Part shown: in pieces, positions 1 through 9,800 of the stretch
Position numbering within the stretch: position 1 is the first letter of the stretch
How the letters are laid out: each line of letters opens with the position of its first letter
Source of the DNA: Polysphondylium violaceum
Taxonomy: Eukaryota; Evosea; Eumycetozoa; Dictyosteliales; Dictyosteliaceae
Length of the DNA stretch: 31,844 nucleotides
Assembly (NCBI GenBank): GCA_000277445.1
Contig: AJWJ01000262.1
Span: forward strand, 1 to 31,844
Direction: 5' to 3'
Program-made: the position numbers and the translations under genes
Notes under the pieces: model-generated
What the model saw: the letters and a program-made list of their open reading frames with translations, nothing else
The model's database searches: none
What the model was told of the DNA's origin: nothing

Positions 1-208
1 GTATGCACTTATAACACAAAGGTAAGATTTACAATTAAATTTTCTTATTTTTTTTTATTTTTTTTTGTTTTTTACGTTTTTTTTTTTTGTTGACGAATAA
101 AATTAGATTGTTGTGATGTGCAGATGGTTATTCATGAATACGGTACGAGAATCACCTCCCATCAGCATTATTTTCAATCCACCTCCCTATCCTTATTTAT
201 TTATTTAA
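1..208 (+). CDS. Possible 3' end of a gene cut by the left window edge
   Basis: The first 21 bases end in CAAAG followed by GTAAGA, and a TGTGCAG acceptor ends at 123. This is a well-formed 102-nt intron (22-123) with T-rich content. Joining 1-21 to 124 onward leaves two frames open: one stops at 206-208 (tail reading ...RESPPISIIFNPP...), the other at 217-219. Only about 35 to 40 residues are visible and I recognise no family. A chance splice-like pair in AT-rich DNA is the alternative. Confidence 0.33.
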
Positions 209-530
209 TTAATTATTGAGCTATTTCACACAACTATTTATATTTAGAATATCATATATAAATATAAATATATATCTATACCACCCCCCTATATTTATCT
301 GATTCGCTCTCAAAGGTACCTTTTTCTCATTTAATACTTGATGTAGAAACATCTATATTTAAATCCCCCTTTCCCCCTCAATATATGCATAAAAATTTTA
401 AATCAAAAACACTTGATATCGATCTCACATTTTTTTTTTTTTTTTTTTCTAACCCCAATCACCCCCAACAATAAACAAAAATACTCCAAAACCATTTATT
501 TGTATATATACATATATATAATCTCACTCA

Positions 531-566
531 CTCTCACTCTCACACACCCTTCCCTCACACAAACAC
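531..566 (+). promoter_or_regulatory. CA/CT-rich box, candidate GBF-type element
   Basis: A run of CTCACT and CACACACCC units about 700 bp before the G-alpha start codon. In D. discoideum, CA-rich elements (G-boxes when read on the other strand) bind G-box binding factor and drive cAMP-induced developmental genes. Two similar patches lie at 697-709 (CCCCCACACACTA) and 971-988 (CACCCACACGCACGC). Function is inferred only from composition and position. Confidence 0.3.
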
Positions 567-696
567 TAATCAACATATGGGGTATGTGAAAAAGCTGTTT
601 TTGTTGAATGTAAAAACATAAAAAAAAAAAAAGAAAAAACACAAATTAATTGAATAGAGATTGGGTGTGATCACAATATAGTATACTACTACTACT

Positions 697-709
697 CCCC
701 CACACACTA
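697..709 (+). promoter_or_regulatory. CA-rich box, candidate GBF-type element
   Basis: CCCCCACACACTA stands out in an AT-rich background about 540 bp before the G-alpha start. It resembles the reverse complement of a G-box (GTGTGGGG). It is the middle one of three such patches in this flank. Confidence 0.3.
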
Positions 710-970
710 CTATTACTATACTACTCCTACTACTCTCTCAAAATCACCCATCCATATATTCTATCTTTTTTATAATTAATTAATTATATATATTATATTA
801 TATATAAAATATAATTTCTTTTTTAAAAAAGATCTCGTGTCTATATACTCTATTTTACTTGATTTTTATTTATAGAATAAATAGTAATATTTGTGATTGT
901 TGTTGTGCAACAGGACAACAAAAAAACATAAACAAAACTAATCGCACAAAAAAAAAAAAAAAACTTCTCT

Positions 971-988
971 CACCCACACGCACGCGCA
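971..988 (+). promoter_or_regulatory. CA-rich box, candidate GBF-type element
   Basis: CACCCACACGCACGCGCA lies about 260 bp before the G-alpha start codon. It is one of the most C-rich stretches of the flank and the closest CA-rich patch to the gene. It resembles the CA-rich cis-elements of dictyostelid developmental promoters. This is a resemblance only. Confidence 0.3.
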
Positions 989-1250
989 GTTATTTATAGA
1001 TTATTATTTGTTTTATCTTTTTTTTTTTATTGTACAACCTATTTCCTTACTACTTGTACTTGTCTTGTGTATACAATAGTATTGTATTGTACACCGCACC
1101 AACACTATTGTGAATTAACTGGGTATTAATCATAACCTTTTCTATCATATAATCAGATACAGCAACTTAGCTATCACACACAACCAATCAGTTCATCTTT
1201 AATTTAAAAACATATACAGCAGCAATAGTAATCATAACAAACACAACGAA

Positions 1251-2546
1251 ATGAGTACTACACCATCATCAACTTCATCCTCTTCATCATCCTCTACCTC
1301 ACCACCTCTTTCACCAGCTCTTTTAGCCAAATTAAAGGAGCAAAGGTTGGTCAGTAAACAGATTGAAAAACAATTGAAAACTGAAAAAAAGATTATGGAT
1401 AGTGAGCTTAAACTCCTCTTATTAGGTACTGGTGACAGTGGTAAATCTACAGTCGTCAAACAAATGAAAATTTTACATCTCAAAGGTTACAGTGAAGAGG
1501 AAAGAAAAAACTTGAAATCCTTTGTCTATAGAAATCTTATTGAAATCTTGCAATCTTTAATTTATGGTTGTTCAATTTTAAATTTAGAAATTCAAGATAA
1601 AGATCAATCACTTTGTACAAAAGTATTTATCATTTTATATACAATACACACACACCTATAGGTATTAGACAGAGTATTAATCATCATCATAATCACCATC
1701 ACTACTACTACTACTACTATAGATTAATGATATATATGAAAGTAAAAATTATTCAAGTATTGATCTTGCATTATATAAAGAATTGTGTGAATTTTCTAAA
1801 GATAAATCACTTCAACACGCATTACATAACAGTGGATCACATTTCCAAATTCATTCATCCTCTCACTACTTTTTAAATGAATTTCCCAGATTTTTAGAGG
1901 CAAGTTATATTCCAACCGATCAAGATATTTTACACACCAGAGTTTCAACATCGGCAGTCACTGAAACTAAATTCAATGTCAGAGGTATCAATTTCAGAAT
2001 GATTGATGTAGGTGGTCAGAGAGGACACAGAGATAAATGGATTCACCATTTCAGTGATGTTACAGCTATCTTGTTTGTCATTTCATTGAGTGAATATGAT
2101 CAAGTGTTGGAGGAAGACAATAAAACCAATCGTATGTTGGAGTCAATTAAAGTATTTACAGATATCATCAATCAACGTTGGTTTGCTGAAGTCCCCATCA
2201 TTCTTTTCTTGAACAAATGTGATTTATTCGCCGAAAAAATTAGAAAAACTAGTATTAAAATCTGTTTCCCAGATTATGCCGGTACCAATGACTATGATGA
2301 ATGTATTCAATTTATTAAAAAGAAAATATTATTATCAAACAAAACTCCAAAAAGTAAGTGGTCCGAGTGATACTTTTATAATTTATCTCTAAATGTGATC
2401 AAAAACACTAACATTACTATTATATTATTACTTTAGCAATTTATACTCATGTAACTACTGCTACTGATACAAATAATATAGGTGCTGTATTCGAAGCTGT
2501 CAAAGATATTTTAACCAGACAAACTATGGAAGAAGGTGGCATTTAA
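1251..2546 (+). CDS. Heterotrimeric G-protein alpha subunit
   Basis: Spliced gene: exons 1251-1622, 1723-2353 and 2437-2546, giving 370 aa. Introns are 100 nt (GTATTT..TATAG) and 83 nt (GTAAGT..TTTAG). G-alpha proteins bind GTP, couple seven-helix receptors to effectors and act at the plasma membrane. Visible motifs are a P-loop GTGDSGKST at 59-67, the helical domain, the switch I arginine 197 with Mg-binding Thr200, switch II DVGGQR at 219-224 with catalytic Gln223, NKCD at 288-291, and a TTAT version of the TCAT guanine loop near 342. Oddities: there is no Gly2, so classical N-myristoylation is impossible. A Ser/Thr/Pro-rich leader precedes a lysine-rich helix. The P-loop has T and D where most families have A/P and E. 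The C-terminus lacks the cysteine ADP-ribosylated by pertussis toxin. I cannot say which dictyostelid Gpa paralogue it is. Confidence 0.95.
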
Positions 2547-2968
2547 ACAAATATACAAACCATACACACTCATATATATACATATCTACACACATAAATA
2601 TTTTATATTTTTATTATCATTTTCTTTTTCCTAAATCAACCACCCCCTTTTTGCTTTACCCTTTTGTTACAAATTTTTTAAAACCAACGTTAACTAAAAA
2701 AAGATAATGGAAATAATAAATTTACTTTTTTGTACTATTATTATTATAACAATCCCAACAAACCTTTTCTTTTATTTTTTATTGTTTTCATACTCGCCAG
2801 AGTAGTGCCACGCACATCAATGATTGAATGACCATCAAAGTGACTATGATTGCTTTTAGTGGAGATAGAAAATGCAATGTAACTTTTTTTTTTTTTTTTG
2901 TTTGATAGTTTTTTTATTAATTTTTGTTTGATGATATTTATTTTTATTTGTTCTTAAGAATAACAGAT
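2547..2968. other. Intergenic region with 3' and 5' signals
   Basis: Holds the G-alpha 3' untranslated region, with an AATAAA at 2715-2720, and the leader of the next gene, with an 18-base T-run at 2883-2900. A less AT-rich stretch at 2790-2875 carries no ORF. A 9-codon upstream ORF (2931-2957) ends 11 bases before the next start codon. Confidence 0.6.
2931..2957 (+). promoter_or_regulatory. Short upstream ORF in the BLOC1S6 leader
   Basis: ATG at 2931 opens eight sense codons and stops with TAA at 2955-2957, 11 nt before the main ATG at 2969. If the transcript starts upstream of it, as the T-run at 2883-2900 suggests, ribosomes would meet it first and it could lower translation. The transcript start is not known from sequence. 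Confidence 0.3.
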
Positions 2969-3755
2969 ATGTCAGAGACTCAAATACAATCAACCAATGA
3001 CAAAGATACAGAGAAAACAGTAGATACTACTGTAGTAGATTCATCTACAATAAATACAAATAAAACAACAACAGCAACAGCAACAACAACAAATCTTCCT
3101 CCAACAGAACAAGAACCAACAGATAATTATAAACCTTTTAATCCTTTATCATTAGCAATACCTGATCTTACTGAAGGGTTATTACTTATTAATAAAATAC
3201 CATTGGATGCTATTACACTTAAATTAAATGAATTACAGTTAGTATCTTTGTGATGATTAGAGTAGGTTTTATAAACAAAAATTGTTGTTTACTAATATCT
3301 ATTAATTTATATATAGACAAGAGCAATTGATGTTATTAAACTCATTAAAGAATGAAAATATTAAATTACATACAATTAAAAATATAGATGTTATTGTTGA
3401 AAATGTAATATACTCTATTTGGACATACCTATACATATACATTAATATTAATATCTATTACAAAAATAAGTTTAAAAAGATTAGTGAATATTTAATAAAG
3501 ATTCAAAATCTAAAAAAAGATATGATACATGCTACAGATAAAATGAATAGATTAACAGACAAGACAAACAATCTTAAAGAGAAAAAGAAACAATATCAAA
3601 TATCATTGAATGACAAATATGAAAAAGCATTGCAGAGAGAAAGAGATCTTACAGTCAAACCCTCACCAGAATTACAACAAAACCAACAACAACAGCAACA
3701 ACAACCACACAAACATCATAAACAACATACTTTAAATTCAAATATTACTTTATAG
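2969..3755 (+). CDS. bloc1s6: BLOC-1 complex subunit 6 (pallidin)
   Basis: Exons 2969-3237, 3317-3404 and 3471-3755 give 213 aa. The introns are 79 nt and 66 nt. Pallidin is a coiled-coil subunit of BLOC-1, which sorts cargo from endosomes to lysosome-related organelles. After a Thr-rich disordered N-terminus the protein matches pallidin along its length: LTEGLL (human LAEGLL), then LNELQQEQLMLLNSLKNE against the human ALQELTQNQ..LLDTLEQE region, then the coiled coil LVKIRKEM-like IKIQNLKKDM with DKTNNLKEKKKQ, and the ending RERDLTVKP against human REKQLTARP. The start is the first ATG in the open frame. A Gln/His-rich tail is added. The second intron was placed because it removes a Tyr/Ile-rich stretch absent from the family. 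The gene is convergent with the RNF213-like gene downstream. Confidence 0.85.
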
Positions 3756-3842
3756 TTTATATTAATAAACACAAACTCGAGCATGAATGATATTGATTGT
3801 TGTAATAGAATAAATAAATAATAAATTATTGTAAATTTTAAA
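3756..3842. terminator. Short convergent intergenic spacer
   Basis: Only 87 bp separate the stop codons of two convergent genes. It holds several AATAAA signals for the + gene (first near 3764, then within 3810-3832). No clear AATAAA is present for the - gene before it runs into the pallidin coding exon, so the two 3' untranslated regions probably overlap. Confidence 0.5.
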
Positions 3843-6800
3843 TTAAATCTCTTTTATTAGGTTTTCTATTGTTGGGAGTATATCTTTGTTGGCGTCATGT
3901 AGGATGACTTCAATGGGATGGTTGATCAATTCTACAGTCTTACTTTGGATTTCTCCAAACTTGGAATCAAAAAGGTCAAAGATGGTTTTGGAGGTGATAT
4001 TAAAGATGATGGCAAATTTAGTCCAGGTGCATCTCTCGACAATGGATTTTATGGTTTTAAATTTTTGTAAATCAAATCTACCGGAGTGGGGATTAATTAC
4101 AAAAAATAATATGGAGGGGTGTGGAGTTCTTGAAGGTTCACTGTAGGAGCTAAAGCTACCACAATCGGTCAAGGTCAGGGTTGGGGACAAGGTGACTTGG
4201 GCTCGGTTCAAGTCCATATATTGATAATCATTAGGGTAGAATCCAATAAGGGATTTGAACAATTGCACCTTTCCTTTCTCACCAATTAGATAAAGAATGT
4301 GCTTTTTTTTCTTTTTGATGGTCTTTTGTTGTATAATGGCAAAAGAGGCTGAATATGTGGGAATGTAGTGATAGAGCATTGCGAATTCAGATAATGTGGG
4401 ATAGCCCATAAAATTTTCAATTGTTTTTATAAAATCATTTTTTTGAGCCTTGATATGTTGGATTGATTCTGAGAGGGTGTTAAGTTTCTCAATGTTGGTG
4501 GAGTCATTAAAGCTATTGGAGTCGAAGTTTGCACTGAAAAGGATATCGAGCAATGCCAATAAAAGAGAGGGTAGATTTGCACCGGAAAAGCTTTCATAGT
4601 TGGGAATATCACCAAAACCAAGCTCACTTTGGATAAGCTTGTCAGAAGGAGACTTTTCCACGGAAAAAGTTGATACAATGTCCTTTTCTTGCAAATTGAT
4701 TAGTTTCATTCTTAAATACATGATCAACTTTAAAAGTAAAGAGAAACAGGGTGAGGTGTCACCATTAATTTTGATGGATCTAAAATAATTGAAAAGCTTG
4801 GTCTTGATTTGGCAAATTCCAAACATTGGTTCAAATTTATCTGGATAAGTAGAGAGAAGTTTACCAATAATACAATAGCAGTCTTTGATTGGTTCAGAGA
4901 GATATATAAAATTCTTTAGAGTGCTGATAGTGGGTATTGTGACACTAGGGGGGGATAGGTTTCCGTTTGGACTTTCTTTTCTAAAAGCAAAGGCCTTTTT
5001 AAAGCCATCAAATTGAGGTCCACTGAGAAGTTTTCCAGGAAGATACTTTTCGATAACTTTGGTTTGGATCATATCGAGGTTGGGCGAGAAACCATTTCTT
5101 AAAAAGTTTTGGTACTTTGACATTGCAGTGCAGAGGAATTGGTAATACTTTGCAGGATTGAGATTACTACCAATCAAAAGATGATTGTATGTGAGGCTTG
5201 GGTCAATGTCAGAGAGAGTGAGAGGGATGGAGTCGTAGTCTTCATCCCCAGAGGTGACCAAATCCTTGAAAAGAGGAGAGAGAGGGATTTCATCGAGAAG
5301 GTGAGCGAGATGATTTTGGATTTGACTGACCCAATTTTCAATTAAATCTATAATGGCACCACTACCCGCACTGTCAAATGAGAATATAACTTGCGAAAGA
5401 AGGGTGTCTTGCTGGTTGATAGGATAAATTATCTTTTCATAATCGGGTCTATCCCTGCATCCACCTTCCATTAGGTCCATAGACTCTATAATTGCCTTCC
5501 AACTTTCTTCCATGTCTTTGATGGCTCTTTCAAGCTCCAAAGTACCACCTTTTTTATTTTCAACAAGATAGTTGAAGCAATCAGAGATTGGACGATCCAA
5601 GTAAGATTCTGGTAAAACGTTTTCAAAGGAGTTGTAAAGTAATTCAAGGAACCGGATTAATTTGGGGAAATGGTTTGATATACAAATACGATTGATTTCA
5701 TTAGAGAAATACACAAGAATCTTGTATTTGGGTTGAATAAAAGAATTGATAGCCTCGATAGACAGAAGTGGAGAGTAGTTAGATTTGGTATAGATATTTC
5801 TAATTTGAATGATTCTATCATATGTTGGAGAGGTGTGCTGGGTTGCTCTCGAGGCTTTGAGTGTATCTATACTATTAAAGAGATTGTCCAATACTTCTGT
5901 AAGGTAGTTTTCATAGGGTGCAATATCGTTTTTCTCAAAACTACTCTTTAGCACGCCAGAGGAATTGGTAATTGTGAATCCTTGGCTCCAAATTTGATAG
6001 ACAAATTCAGAGAGAAACAATGAAGGGTTGATTAAAAGATTTGTAATGGATGGATGTTCAAAAACTACACTAAATCCTGCCAACGCTCTTTCAAATACAT
6101 AGTTTGACAAAGCAATATGATGATCTTGGCTTTTGGGTATCTTTAGCTCAGAGGCAAAGTGGACAGAGGGATTGAGAAGTGATTTGGTGTATTCTGGCAA
6201 GACAGAGACAGCAAAAGAGAAAATGGACCAAGAGGTTGTCGATACAATGGCATGATAGAGGTAATTGTTTCCCATAGTTTTTGTTTCATCCTCTAATTTG
6301 AATCCGCAGTCTCTAAATATATTTCCAACTTCACAAGCTGGGAAATATCTGCCGGCAACTTCCAATGGATGCAAAGGAAGATGGTAGAGATAGGTGCATT
6401 TATTGGATCCAATGGCCAGTGCAACAAAGTTGATAATTAATTGACCAATAGCCTTAAAATAACCAGATTTCTTGTCATCTCTTTCCAATACTTTGTGAAT
6501 CAAGATATTGGGTTTCATTGTAGCAGGATTCAAAAATAGGTTAAAGATGTGTTTGTAGGAAGCCAAATTGAAATATTTGGATACCTCTTGATTCTCTCCA
6601 TTCAAAAGTTTAGTATATTTGTCCAGTGTGGCTATATCGGTGTAGGTCTGGTAGTCCTGATAGAGAAGTAAAAGAAAACATGTTCTAAATAGGCATTTTC
6701 TATCGGGTGTGTTACAATGTACCATAAGTTTTTTTATAGCTATGGGCGAAGCTGAGTCTATTGCCTCTCTTATGTCTTGATAAATGATTGATTCCCAGGA

Positions 6801-9800
6801 AGAATTTTTTGGGAGAGTAAAGGACAACAGATTATGGTTATTGGTTTCCAATTTTTCATTGATGAAAAACTTTTTCAAGGAATATTTCTCAACAAACTCT
6901 TGGTTTGTAAAGAGGTTCTCGAGAGATTGATCATCTTTAATTGTTTGAATAAAGGTTATTTGATTGAGTCTCTGTTGATCAGACTCTGGATAAAGGATTT
7001 CACACATTATTTCACAAAGTTTTGGATCAATTTCTTTGATGTCTTGGCTTGACACGAGATCGGAAAACAGTTGGACCAAATAGGTGTCGATGGCAAGCAA
7101 TTGGATGATTGTATTGTAGCTTTGTTGTCTCATTTCCAAAACTACATCTATGGGTTGATCACTAAATGTTTGTGTGTAGAAATCAAAAAGGATAAAGTAG
7201 ACGGTGGTGATGAGATGACTTTGATCAAACAAACGGGAAGGGATATTTAAGTAACTGTTTAGTTGGTCGGTGGGCTTAGCACCAAAGAGACAGGGGGAGA
7301 GGGTGGGAAAGCCTTTTTTTTGTATTTCATTCTCAATCTCGTCAGAGAGCTCTTGAGTAAACTCTACGATTCCATCTGCATTGATCACGTGTCTTTTTAT
7401 GATTTGAGCATACCAACCAATTGTTCCATTGAGATCACCAGAAGAGATCTTTTTAAATAGACTTCCAGCATTGAAAGGGATCAATGTCAATGGCTCCAAG
7501 ATATCAAACAACAATTGATCGTCAATGAATGGACTCTTAACCTTTTGAATAAATTTAAAATCGTTGATAAAATCGTTGAGTATCAATTTATCCAACCTGG
7601 CATTGACAGTGATGAGGCCATTAAACACGGAATAGATAAAATTCATTGGCTTATTGTTGGCCAAAAAGGAGATGAGAATAGTGTAGATGGAATGCACCGA
7701 GACTACATATTGGAGATTAATATTGGCAAATGGATTATTCAAGTTTTCGAGTTGATGGGAAAATGACTCTATTGGGAAAATATTAAATATCTTTCTTGTC
7801 ACACGGATCCATTGAGAAAGGTTTTCTTCGCTTGACAAAGTACTCTTGATTCCCTGATAGAGGAATTGGAATGAGAGCATTTTCAAAAATTCTAAAAAGT
7901 CTTGAGTTTTCTCCAAAGAAATCATGTTGATGATATTCGATTTGAAAAAGTATATTAGATCATACTCAGGGTTAAATTTCACGAGGATGGTGAGAATTGA
8001 ATTTACAATTCTATAGGCACTCTGGTATTGGAATAAATTCCAATATTTTAGAATTGAGAGTTTGACTTCTTTGAGTTTCTTCAAGTCTCTCTTGAGCAAT
8101 AGATTGGTGAGGATGGAAAATATTTCATTAAACTTTGGATTTAAATTGAATATTCTTGAAAAAAAGTCATACCTAAAGTCATCATCCAATTTGCTATCAG
8201 AGGATATGTATTCCACAATCTTTTCAATGGAATGCAAAGAGACTTGATCAGAGAATTCAAGAATGAGGTCACATGTTTGAATAGAGCTATTTCCCTTGTT
8301 GGACAATAAAACAGATTGATATTTTTCATTGAGGATTTGGTAGATTGAATCAAAGAGGGATAGCATTGGTGCTTTGTTTCTTACTAATGGATGACGTAGT
8401 CTGATCATGAAATCAATAGTTTTCACTTGATGGACTATACCCGGGAGAGATTCAATGAATAATTGAATGATTTTGGAATCGGCAATGTTGTTTTTGTGCA
8501 AAATATATTCGAGTGAGAAATGATTGAGCATAAATGTCAACAACAAAGAACAGTAGACAGAGATTTGCTCTTCAATCATACAATAAATTTGTTCAAAATA
8601 TGAAAGATGGCTATATTCCGATTTACGAGTGGCGACATTCTTGAGGATACCTTCAAAGACACTGAACTGTAACCAATCAATATACAAGACTCTGAGGATT
8701 GTATTCAAGAGCTTTGGTGGAGGATTGATAAAAAACTCTTTAATGATCTCTACACGTTTACCTTTATCATTGGAATAGAAGCCTTGAGCTTTGGTGCTTT
8801 GGAATGTGTATCCAAGTGAACTTGGAATAACTATATTCTCGACAAGACTAATAACAACCTTGGATACAACTTGCTTAAGGAATTGATAGACACTCTGTTG
8901 TGAATCAGATTTCTGACCACAATAGATTTGGAATAGATTATGGACGGCCTTTGTGCGAGGGTTGGGTGCAGAGAGTGAGTCAACATATTGGTATTCAAAG
9001 GGTTTATCAAGATAGGGATGCACCAATTTAAGTTTATAATCTTGAGAGGAACACAAGATGGTGAGACGATTTTGGTGTGCATTTCGTAAATAGTCTTGGA
9101 ATGTTTCCAACACTATATCAATTTTCTTTTGATCTAAAGAGGAGTTGAATGTGAGGGCTACAAAATGATTTTGAATTGTAGGCTTGAGAGTTGACTTGAA
9201 TTCAAATTCATCGGTGTATTGTTCAAAAATGTGTATTTCAAAAGGCCCCACACAATTGTTGATGATATACTGTTCAATTACCCAAAGTGGTGAGCGAATG
9301 TAGATGACATTTACTTGTTTAGGCAAAGGTTTGTTAATGTCAAAGCCAAGGTAATTGTCCAAAATCAATTGATCGGGAGGTAAAAGAGCAAGGTTTGTGG
9401 ATTCCAATGGCAAAACTTTCATTATTTTGCGTATTACATTCTGTTCAAGTTCTTTTGATTCGTCAATTATGGTTTTGTAATTAAGTTGTTCATTGTATAT
9501 AAATGAAAGAATGGTATCATTAATATCTTTTTCAAGTAAAAATTTTGGAAAATCTTCCTCGGTTTTAAAAAGGTCTGTATCTTTTGAATCAAGTGTAACA
9601 ATTACTTTTTCAAATCTATCTAGTAAAGTCAATGGAGTAGACTTGATTTTATATTGTTCGAGATGGACAATTAATTTAAATCGGGGGGATACCAAAAACT
9701 TTGGTGACATTGGGCGATATGAGTCCCTTGCTCGTCCTTTGAAATCGAGTTGAATTACGCCATTGAAATCTAGATTAAATACATCGTATAAGTATTCCAT

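Larger units (their letters stand above)
209..1250. other. Long AT-rich 5' flank of the G-alpha gene
   Basis: About 1 kb without a convincing ORF. It consists of T-runs (for example 430-448, 1018-1030), A-runs (620-632, 948-963), TATA-like alternations and interspersed C-rich patches (CA/CT-rich at 531-566, 697-709 and 965-988). The length is unusual beside the other intergenic gaps here (87 to about 670 bp), which fits a developmentally regulated promoter. No RNA gene is evident by eye. Confidence 0.6.

Noticed and set aside
1623-1661. A 39-nt intron alternative in the G-alpha gene
   Set aside because: Joining at 1662 gives an Ile/Thr repeat and then a stop, while the acceptor at 1722 restores a helical-domain match.
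2817-2860. Possible C/D-box-like RNA around CAATGATTGAATGA
   Set aside because: There is no paired D box at suitable distance and no terminal stem; kept only as a compositional oddity.
6270-6400. Possible RZ-type zinc finger in copy A (ACEVGNIFRDCG)
   Set aside because: The histidine of the C-x4-H pattern is Asn here and the second C-x2-C pair is missing; the surrounding sequence reads as helices.
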